In this document: positions 57,331-64,000 of the stretch, piece after piece | Numbering within the stretch: the first letter of the stretch is position 1 | How the letters are laid out: the number at the start of each line of letters is the position of its first letter | Assembly: GCA_020248945.1 (NCBI GenBank) | Contig: JADCGQ010000039.1 | Coordinates: 1-64,000, forward strand | Length of the DNA stretch: 64,000 nucleotides | Direction of reading: 5' to 3' | DNA from: Rubrivivax sp. | Lineage (GTDB): Bacteria; Pseudomonadota; Gammaproteobacteria; Burkholderiales; Burkholderiaceae_C | The notes under the pieces: model-generated | What the model was told of the DNA's origin: nothing | The model's input: only the letters and a program-made list of their open reading frames with translations | The model's database searches: none | Position numbers and translations under genes: made by a program

Positions 57331-58038
57331 TCAGACAGCCCGGCGGACCATCAGCTCCTTGATCTTGCCGATGGCCTTCGTCGGGTTCAGGCCCTTGGGG
57401 CAGACATCGACGCAGTTCATGATGGTGTGGCAGCGGAACAGGCGGTACGGGTCCTCGAGGTTGTCGAGTCGCTCAGCAGTGGCCTGGTCGCGGCTGTCGG
57501 CAATGAAGCGGTAGGCCTGCAGCAGGCCAGCCGGGCCGACGAACTTGTCAGGGTTCCACCAGAAGCTCGGACAGCTGGTGGAGCAGCTGGCGCACAGGAT
57601 GCACTCGTACAGGCCGTTGAGCTCGTCGCGCTCCTCGGGGCTCTGCAGGCGCTCCTTCTCGGGCGGCGGCGTGTCGTTCACCAGGTAGGGCTTGATGCTG
57701 TTGTACTGCTTGAAGAACAGCGTCATGTCGACGATGAGGTCGCGGATCACCGGCAGGCCCGGCAGCGGCTTGAGCACGATGGTGCCGCCGGGCAGCGTGC
57801 GCATGTTGGTCAGGCACGCGAGGCCGTTCTTGCCGTTGATGTTCATGGCGTCGGAGCCGCACACGCCTTCGCGGCACGAGCGGCGGAACGACAGCGTCGG
57901 GTCCTGCGCCTTGAGCTTCATCAGCGCGTCGAGCAGCATGCGCTCGGTGCCGTCGAGTTCGACGGTGTAGGTCTGCATGCGCGGCTTCTCGTCCTGGTCG
58001 GGATCGAAGCGGTAGATCTGGAAGGTGCGTTGCGTCAT
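57331..58038 (-). CDS. sdhB: Succinate dehydrogenase iron-sulphur subunit
   Basis: A 235-residue subunit passing electrons from FAD to quinone. It has all cluster ligands: CREGVCGSDAMNINGKNGLAC for [2Fe-2S], CILCASCSTSC for [4Fe-4S] and CHTIMNCVDVC for [3Fe-4S]. It follows sdhA after 18 bases. Confidence 0.97.
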   Translation of the reverse strand: MTQRTFQIYRFDPDQDEKPRMQTYTVELDGTERMLLDALMKLKAQDPTLSFRRSCREGVCGSDAMNINGKNGLACLTNMRTLPGGTIVLKPLPGLPVIRDLIVDMTLFFKQYNSIKPYLVNDTPPPEKERLQSPEERDELNGLYECILCASCSTSCPSFWWNPDKFVGPAGLLQAYRFIADSRDQATAERLDNLEDPYRLFRCHTIMNCVDVCPKGLNPTKAIGKIKELMVRRAV

Positions 58039-58056
58039 GGTGCTACTGCTCGGTCA

Positions 58057-59862
58057 TCAGAAGGTCCGTACCTTGGGCGGCACGGAATCCACGGTCAGCG
58101 GCTTCAGGTTCACCGGCTTGTAGGACAGGCGGTTGCCCTCGCTGTACCAGAGCGTGTGCTTCATCCACTCGGCGTCGTTGCGGCCGAGCGGGAACTGCGG
58201 GTCGTCGGCGCCGCGCTCGTAGTCCTTCACCGTGTGGGCGCCGCGGCACTCGTGGCGCGCGGCGGCGCTGGTCATCGTGGCCTGTGCGGCCTCGATCAGG
58301 TTTTCGACTTCCAGCGCCTCGATGCGCGCCGTGTTGAAGACCTTGCTCTTGTCCTTCAGGCCGATGGCGGCCACGCGCTCGCGCATGGCGTTGATCTTGC
58401 TCACGCCCTCGTCCATGCTGGCCTGGGTGCGGAAGACGGCGGCGTGCTGCTGCATGGTCGAGCGGATGTCGCCAGCGACGTCTTGCGCGTACTCGCCGCT
58501 GGTGGCGCCATCGAGGCGCGCCAGGCGCGACAGCGCCAGGTCCGCCGCATCGGCCGGCAGCGGCTTGTGCGACTTGTCGGCCGTCTTGAAGCTGTTGACG
58601 ATGTGGTCGCCCGAGGCCTTGCCGAACACCAGCAGGTCGAGCAGCGAGTTCGTGCCCAGCCGGTTCGCGCCGTGCACGCTGACGCACGAGCACTCGCCCA
58701 CCGCGTACAGGCCGTTGACCACGTCGTTGTGGATGCCGTTGCGCGGGATGACGACCTGGCCGTTGATGTTGGTCGGGATGCCGCCCATCTGGTAGTGGAT
58801 CGTCGGCACCACGGGGATGGGTTCCTTGATGATGTCGACGTTGGCGAAGTTGTGGCCGATCTCGAACACGCTCGGCAGCCGCTTCAGGATGGTGTCGCCA
58901 CCCAGGTGCGTCATGTAGAGGTTGATGTAGTCCTTGTTCGGGCCGCAGCCGCGGCCTTCCTTGATTTCCTGGTCCATGCAGCGGCTGATGAAGTCGCGCG
59001 GGGCCAGGTCCTTCAGCGTGGGCGCGTAGCGCTCCATGAAGCGCTCGCCTGCTGAGTTGCGCAGGATGGCGCCTTCGCCGCGGCAGCCTTCGGTCAGCAG
59101 CACGCCGGCGTTGTGCACGCCGGTGGGGTGGAACTGCCAGAACTCCATGTCTTCGAGCGGAATGCCGGCACGCGCCGCCATGCCCAGGCCGTCGCCCGTG
59201 TTGATGAAGGCGTTGGTGCTGGCAGCGTAGATGCGGCCCGCGCCGCCCGTGGCCAGCAGCGTGACCTTGGCCTGCAGCACGTGCACCTCGCCGGTCTCCA
59301 TCTCGAGCGCGGTGACGCCGAGCACGTCGCCGTCGGCGTCGGTGATGAGGTCCAGCGCCATCCACTCGACGAAGAAGTTGGTGCGCGCCGCCACGTTCTG
59401 CTGGTACAGCGTGTGCAGCATGGCGTGGCCGGTGCGGTCGGCCGCGGCGCAGGCGCGCTGCACGGGCTTTTCGCCGTAGTTGGCGGTGTGGCCGCCGAAG
59501 GGGCGCTGGTAGATGGTGCCGTCGGGGTTGCGGTCGAAGGGCATGCCCATGTGCTCGAGCTCATAGACCACGCGGCCCGCCTCGCGGCACATGAACTCGA
59601 TGGCGTCCTGGTCGCCGAGCCAGTCGGAGCCCTTGACGGTGTCGTAGAAGTGGTAGTGCCAGTTGTCCTCGGCCATGTTGCCGAGCGAGGCACCGATGCC
59701 GCCCTGCGCCGCCACGGTGTGGCTGCGCGTCGGGAACACCTTGGACAGCACCGCCACGTTCAGGCCGGCGCGTGCCAGCTGCAACGAGGCCCGCATGCCG
59801 GAGCCACCGGCCCCGACGATGACGACGTCGAACTTGCGCTTGGGAAGATTTGCCAGGGACAC
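58057..59862 (-). CDS. sdhA: Succinate dehydrogenase flavoprotein subunit
   Basis: A 601-residue subunit oxidising succinate to fumarate. FAD-binding fold [17 protein letters not shown], His48 in SHTVAAQGG for covalent [41 protein letters not shown] and [18 protein letters not shown] near the active site, and the C-terminal [16 protein letters not shown]. Length is standard. It begins 3 bases after the sdhD stop. Confidence 0.97.
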   Translation of the reverse strand: MSLANLPKRKFDVVIVGAGGSGMRASLQLARAGLNVAVLSKVFPTRSHTVAAQGGIGASLGNMAEDNWHYHFYDTVKGSDWLGDQDAIEFMCREAGRVVYELEHMGMPFDRNPDGTIYQRPFGGHTANYGEKPVQRACAAADRTGHAMLHTLYQQNVAARTNFFVEWMALDLITDADGDVLGVTALEMETGEVHVLQAKVTLLATGGAGRIYAASTNAFINTGDGLGMAARAGIPLEDMEFWQFHPTGVHNAGVLLTEGCRGEGAILRNSAGERFMERYAPTLKDLAPRDFISRCMDQEIKEGRGCGPNKDYINLYMTHLGGDTILKRLPSVFEIGHNFANVDIIKEPIPVVPTIHYQMGGIPTNINGQVVIPRNGIHNDVVNGLYAVGECSCVSVHGANRLGTNSLLDLLVFGKASGDHIVNSFKTADKSHKPLPADAADLALSRLARLDGATSGEYAQDVAGDIRSTMQQHAAVFRTQASMDEGVSKINAMRERVAAIGLKDKSKVFNTARIEALEVENLIEAAQATMTSAAARHECRGAHTVKDYERGADDPQFPLGRNDAEWMKHTLWYSEGNRLSYKPVNLKPLTVDSVPPKVRTF

Positions 59863-59865
59863 GGT

Positions 59866-60228
59866 TTACAGCCTCCAGAGCACTTGAATGGCCCAGCCGA
59901 TGCAGGCCACCAGCCAGACGATGGTCAGCACCTGCAGCGTCAGGCGCACGGCGACGGGCTTGACGTAGTCCATCCAGATGTCGCGCACGCCGACCCAGGC
60001 ATGCCAACCCAGGGCCACGAACACCACCAGCGTGAGCGCCTTCATCCACTGCGCGCTGAAGATCGCAGCCCAGCGGTCGTAGCCCAGCTCGCCACCGAAC
60101 AGCACCTGTGCCAGCAGCACGATGGTGAACAGCGCCATCAGCACCGCCGTGACACGCTGGCTGAGCCAGTCGCGCATGCCGTAGTGCGCGCCGACGACGA
60201 CGCGCTTGCTTCCGTAATTGACTGCCAT
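59866..60228 (-). CDS. sdhD: Succinate dehydrogenase membrane anchor subunit D
   Basis: A 120-residue subunit with three membrane helices (AVLMALFTIVLLAQVLFGG; MKALTLVVFVALGWHAWVGVRDIWMDYV; LTLQVLTIVWLVACIGWAIQVLW). The histidine in LGWHAWVGVRDIW is the expected haem b ligand. Lies between sdhC and sdhA. Confidence 0.93.
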   Translation of the reverse strand: MAVNYGSKRVVVGAHYGMRDWLSQRVTAVLMALFTIVLLAQVLFGGELGYDRWAAIFSAQWMKALTLVVFVALGWHAWVGVRDIWMDYVKPVAVRLTLQVLTIVWLVACIGWAIQVLWRL

Positions 60229-60248
60229 GGAATGCCTCTTTTGCGCGC

Positions 60249-60683
60249 TCAGAAGAGCCCGAACAGCTTGGCGCCCAGCGCCGCGGTGAGCAGCAGGCTC
60301 AGGGCCAGCGTGACCACGGCCGACTGCCGGCCCCAGTCCTTGGTGACGCTGTGCGTGGCGTCCATCCAGAGGTGGCGCACGCCGGCGATGAAGTGGTGCA
60401 GGTAGGCCCAGATCAGCGCCAGCACCACCAGCTTCACCAGGAAGGCCGGCACGAAGCCGATGCCGGCCACGAAGGCGCTGCGGAAGACCTCGAAGCTGAT
60501 CTCCGAGCTGACGCTCATGTCGAACAGCCAGATGATCAGTGGCAACAGCCCGAACATCAGCGCGCCGCTGGCGCGGTGCAGGATCGACACGACGCCGGCC
60601 AGCGGCAGGCGGTACTTCACCGCGTCGATCAGCTTCATGGTGCCGGGTCTCGTGACCGGTCTTTGTCGTGTCATCTCAGCCAT
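60249..60683 (-). CDS. sdhC: Succinate dehydrogenase cytochrome b556 subunit C
   Basis: A 144-residue subunit with three membrane helices. YRLPLAGVVSILHRASGALMF contains the quinone-site serine/arginine, and AYLHHFIAGVRHLWMD the haem ligand histidine. First gene of the operon sdhC-sdhD-sdhA-sdhB-sdhE-gltA; sdhD follows after 20 bases. The upstream 106 bases separate it from the GntR gene; I find no copy there of the palindrome seen before mdh. Confidence 0.93.
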   Translation of the reverse strand: MAEMTRQRPVTRPGTMKLIDAVKYRLPLAGVVSILHRASGALMFGLLPLIIWLFDMSVSSEISFEVFRSAFVAGIGFVPAFLVKLVVLALIWAYLHHFIAGVRHLWMDATHSVTKDWGRQSAVVTLALSLLLTAALGAKLFGLF

Positions 60684-60789
60684 GGGGGGGTACTTCGTGG
60701 GTGTAACGCGGGGAAACCCGGTTGAGTCTATTGCAAGCTCGCTGGCTTACACCGGGCTGGAAAGTGGCAAACAGGTGTCGATTCGGCCT

Positions 60790-61554
60790 TCACATCAGCG
60801 TGTTGCGGTAGTGATGGGCCTGGGTCAGGTAGAAGCCGCGGCGCAGTTCGACGGGCTTGTCGCCGTAGGTGTAGGACAGCCGCTCCACCGACAGCAGCGG
60901 CGTGCCCGGCGCCGTGCCCAGCAGGGCGGCCTCGTCGGCGCCGGCGGCCACGGCACGCAGCTTTTCCTCGGCGCGCACCATGTGCACCGCGAACTCGGCC
61001 TCGAACAGGCGGTACAGCGGGCCGCGCCAGCTTTCCATGCGCTCGAGCGTGAGGCCCTTGAAGGGCGTGCCGGGCAGCCAGAGGTCGTCGAGCACCACCG
61101 GCTGCGCCGGGCCGCCGGCGGCCGATTCATCGGGGGCCAGCAGCAGCCGGCGCACCTGCACCGCCGTCTCGCCGGCACGCAGTTCCAGCGCGCGGGCCAC
61201 GTCGGCCGGCGCGCGCAGGCGGCGACAGTCGAGCAGCCGGCGCTGCAGCGGGGCCTGCGTGCCGCTGTCGGGCACCAGGCGCAAGAAGCGGTACTGCGTG
61301 CTCTGCTCGGCGTGCGTGGCGACGAAAGTGCCCTTGCCCTGGCGGCGCACCAGCAGGTTGTCGGCCGCCATCTCGTCGATGGCCTTGCGCACCGTGCCCT
61401 GGCTGACGCGGAAGCGCGCCGCCAGCTCGGTTTCGCTCGGGATGGCCTGGCCGGGCAGCCACTCACCGCCTTGCAGGCCCTGCACCAGCAGCGACTTGAT
61501 CTGCTGGTACAGCGGGCTGAATGACGGCGTGAGAGACGACGTGGCAGCGTTCAT
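60790..61554 (-). CDS. GntR-family regulator with UTRA domain (HutC type)
   Basis: A 254-residue repressor. Winged helix: YQQIKSLLVQGLQGGEWLPGQAIPSETELAARFRVSQGTVRKAIDEMAADNLLVRRQGKGTFVATH. The UTRA effector domain (about 95-245) carries VVLDDLWLPG and LSVERLSYTYGDKPVELRRGFYLT. Divergent from mdh with 114 bases between starts; a perfect-arm palindrome at 61576-61591 is its likely operator. In this order such regulators sit at the sdh/mdh/gltA block, so it is a candidate TCA-cycle regulator sensing a dicarboxylic acid (inference). Confidence 0.88.
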   Translation of the reverse strand: MNAATSSLTPSFSPLYQQIKSLLVQGLQGGEWLPGQAIPSETELAARFRVSQGTVRKAIDEMAADNLLVRRQGKGTFVATHAEQSTQYRFLRLVPDSGTQAPLQRRLLDCRRLRAPADVARALELRAGETAVQVRRLLLAPDESAAGGPAQPVVLDDLWLPGTPFKGLTLERMESWRGPLYRLFEAEFAVHMVRAEEKLRAVAAGADEAALLGTAPGTPLLSVERLSYTYGDKPVELRRGFYLTQAHHYRNTLM

Positions 61555-61575
61555 GGAACGCGCATTGTGCCCTGT

Positions 61576-61591
61576 TGTCTTGCATAAGACA
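61576..61591. promoter_or_regulatory. Candidate GntR/UTRA operator between the regulator and mdh
   Basis: tgtcttgcataagaca: 6-base arms TGTCTT/AAGACA with a 4-base spacer, followed by a second ataaga half (ATAAGAG). It is 22 bases from the GntR start and 42 upstream of the mdh -10-like box, so it could control both directions. Inverted-repeat sites with such AT-rich arms suit HutC-type dimers. Confidence 0.5.
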
Positions 61592-61617
61592 TAAGAGTGA
61601 AGTCAGGTCCGCACGCC

Positions 61618-61623
61618 TAGAAT
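61618..61623 (+). promoter_or_regulatory. Candidate -10 element of the mdh promoter
   Basis: tagaat, 45 bases before the mdh start; the -35 is weak (gtgaag at 61597 with 15-base spacing). The palindromic operator lies immediately upstream. Confidence 0.35.
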
Positions 61624-61668
61624 CCGGGCCCTTCCCTGCTTGACCTACCTGCCTGAGGAGCCCCCACC

Positions 61669-62658
<990 letters not shown>

Positions 62659-62717
62659 CGCGGCGGCGACGCGGGACGCCGCGGTAACCTCGGGGCCAGC
62701 CCCCAAGGTCTGCCCCC

Positions 62718-63737
62718 ATGCCGCTGCACCCCCGCGACGCCCTGTTCGACCCCGAAGCCCTCGCCGTGCCGGCCCTGCCGGTGTGCGACCACTACGCCGG
62801 CGTCGAGCCGCGCATGACGAAGAGCCTGCAGTTGCAGGCCGAGCTCGGCCCGGTGTTCGATGTCACGCTCGACAACGAAGACGGCGCCCCGGTAGGCCGC
62901 GAGGTCGAGCACGCGCGGCTCATCGCCAGCTTGCTGGGCGGGCCGCTCAACCGCTACGGCCGCGTCGGCGTGCGGCTGCTGCCGGTGTCGCACCCGGCCT
63001 TCGCCGAGGTGGCCGGCATCGTGCTCGGCGCCGCCCAGCGCCCGGCCTACCTGATGATCCCGAAGCCGCGCGGCGTGGCCTGCATCGACGCCGCTGCGCG
63101 CACCGTCGACCGCCTCGGCGGTGCCGACGTGCCGCTGCACGCGCTGGTCGAGACCCACGGCGCACTGGCCGGGGTGGCGGCGCTGGCCGCGCACTCGCGC
63201 ATCCAGAGCCTGAGCTTCGGGCTGATGGACTTCGTCTCGGCGCACCGCGGCGCCATCCCGCAGTGGGCGATGAGCGCCGAGGGCCAGTTCGAGCACCCGC
63301 TGGTGGTGCGCGCCAAGCTCGAGATCGCCGCCGCCTGCCACGCCCACGGCAAGGTGCCGGCGCACGGCGTCGTCACCGAGTTCAAGGACAGCGCCGCGCT
63401 GGCCGAGGCGGCGCGCAAGGCCGTCGAGCTGCTGGGCTGCACGCGCATGTGGAGCATCCATCCATCCCAGGTGCGCACCATCGTGGCCGCCTTCGCGCCG
63501 GCGGCGGCCGAGGTGGCGCAGGCGGTGGCCATCCTGCAGGCGGCCGAAGCGGCCGACTGGGCGCCCATCCGTTACCAGCACGGTCACCACGACGGCCAGG
63601 CCGATATCCTGCACGACCGCGCCAGCTACCGCTACTTCTGGCAGGTGCTGCAGCGTGCCGAGCGCACCCGGCTCGCCGGCGCCGCAGGCCTGCCGGAAGC
63701 GGTGCGCAAGGCCTGGTTCGACACCGGCGCCGGCTGA
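62718..63737 (+). CDS. CoA ester lyase, HpcH/HpaI aldolase family (citrate lyase beta-like)
   Basis: A 339-residue TIM-barrel lyase. Motifs: VFDVTLDNEDGAPVGREVEHARL (metal site), GVRLLPVSHP, MIPKPRGVACIDA, HALVETHGALAGV (metal-binding Glu), SFGLMDFVSAHRGA and MWSIHPSQVRTIV. This pattern belongs to the malyl-/beta-methylmalyl-/citramalyl-CoA lyase group. The exact thioester cannot be read from the sequence. Near mdh and the sdh operon in this order the gene is common; it could link to the propionyl-CoA and glyoxylate metabolism seen elsewhere in the window. Confidence 0.85.
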   Translation: MPLHPRDALFDPEALAVPALPVCDHYAGVEPRMTKSLQLQAELGPVFDVTLDNEDGAPVGREVEHARLIASLLGGPLNRYGRVGVRLLPVSHPAFAEVAGIVLGAAQRPAYLMIPKPRGVACIDAAARTVDRLGGADVPLHALVETHGALAGVAALAAHSRIQSLSFGLMDFVSAHRGAIPQWAMSAEGQFEHPLVVRAKLEIAAACHAHGKVPAHGVVTEFKDSAALAEAARKAVELLGCTRMWSIHPSQVRTIVAAFAPAAAEVAQAVAILQAAEAADWAPIRYQHGHHDGQADILHDRASYRYFWQVLQRAERTRLAGAAGLPEAVRKAWFDTGAG

Positions 63738-63875
63738 CACCGGCCTGACCCGGCAGGGATGTCGTCCGCCGCGGCAGGGTTGATGCTGCACTGCCGCACG
63801 AGCCGGGGCTCAAGTCGGCACACTGCGCGCCGATATCCGATCCACCCATTCCTCATCTCGACGAAAGTTCCGTTC

Positions 63876-64000
63876 ATGACCACGCTGTTTCTGGCTCTCG
63901 TTCCGCTGGTGTTTGCCGCCGGATTTCTGACCTGGACCATGATCATGGGCGCCCGCGAACAGTCCAAGGCCGACGCCTGGGCCGCCGAGTGGGCCGACAA
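63876..64000 (+). CDS. Small membrane protein, N-terminal part cut by the window edge
   Basis: ATG at 63876 opens MTTLFLALVPLVFAAGFLTWTMIMGAREQSK..., an N-terminal membrane helix (about 4-24) followed by a charged/alanine-rich stretch (ADAWAAEWADK), running off the edge at 41 codons. The family is not recognised. No clear ribosome-binding site (acgaaagttccg precedes it). It is 138 bases after the CoA ester lyase gene. Confidence 0.5.
   Translation, partial: MTTLFLALVPLVFAAGFLTWTMIMGAREQSKADAWAAEWAD

Noticed and set aside
61597..61602. gtgaag as the mdh -35 element
   Set aside because: Spacing of 15 to the -10 and poor match make it unreliable; only the -10 was listed, with low confidence.

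Overview
The window is GC-rich chromosomal DNA (roughly 70% by eye) from a betaproteobacterium, most likely a Burkholderiales member of the Rubrivivax/Leptothrix/Ideonella/Comamonadaceae type. The evidence is the order dusB-fis-purH, the block gltA-sdhE-sdhB-sdhA-sdhD-sdhC with a divergent GntR/UTRA regulator and mdh, the polyhydroxyalkanoate-system protein, and two short repeat families I associate with this order. I see no rRNA, tRNA, CRISPR array, prophage or insertion sequence. Genus-level placement is inference.

Layout. 1-1.3 kb: a cut gene, a DUF2917 protein and a DUF533/TerB-like protein. 1.3-15.1 kb: a leftward methylmalonyl-CoA operon (mutase, GIY-YIG/MeaB, carboxylase beta, DUF389 membrane protein, carboxylase alpha, PhoD-like phosphatase, probable epimerase). 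Next to it are a soluble Cache-CheW protein and a FadR-type GntR regulator, and the same AT-rich box lies before both the mutase gene and the regulator gene. 15.1-17.7 kb: two methyltransferases. 17.7-20.1 kb: storage-lipid genes (wax ester synthase/DGAT, SRPBCC protein, acyl-CoA-binding protein). 20.1-24.4 kb: periplasmic glutathione peroxidase, a membrane Ser/Thr kinase, the wreck of a second kinase, and an ECF-like sigma factor. 24.6-29.2 kb: a small lipoprotein/membrane operon, a PHA-system protein, a zinc aminopeptidase lipoprotein and a molybdopterin oxidoreductase. 29.3-40.0 kb: three unrecognised exported proteins followed by a large BTAD/ATPase regulator that meets a paralogue tail to tail. 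40.0-48.8 kb: two metallo-hydrolases, a PlpD-type patatin autotransporter coupled to an AAA ATPase, an intergenic region with a strong terminator and possible small RNA, a PAS histidine kinase, and ruvC. 48.8-55.6 kb: a ruvC 5' fragment, CdsA-like and PlsC-like lipid enzymes, an EAL-GGDEF protein, and purH-fis-dusB. 55.7-64 kb: TCA-cycle genes.

How it fits together. The carboxylase, probable epimerase, mutase and MeaB form a full route from propionyl-CoA to succinyl-CoA, which would feed succinate dehydrogenase, malate dehydrogenase and citrate synthase encoded at the right end. Wax ester/TAG and PHA functions point to carbon storage. The most unusual observations are a GIY-YIG reading frame joined to meaB through a cluster of 24-bp repeats, a shared AT-rich operator candidate, an uncharacterised exported-protein/STAND-regulator locus, a synonymously diverged ruvC 5' fragment beside the intact gene, a collapsed kinase gene, and a terminator-ended intergenic RNA candidate. 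I found no clear anti-phage or mobile system.
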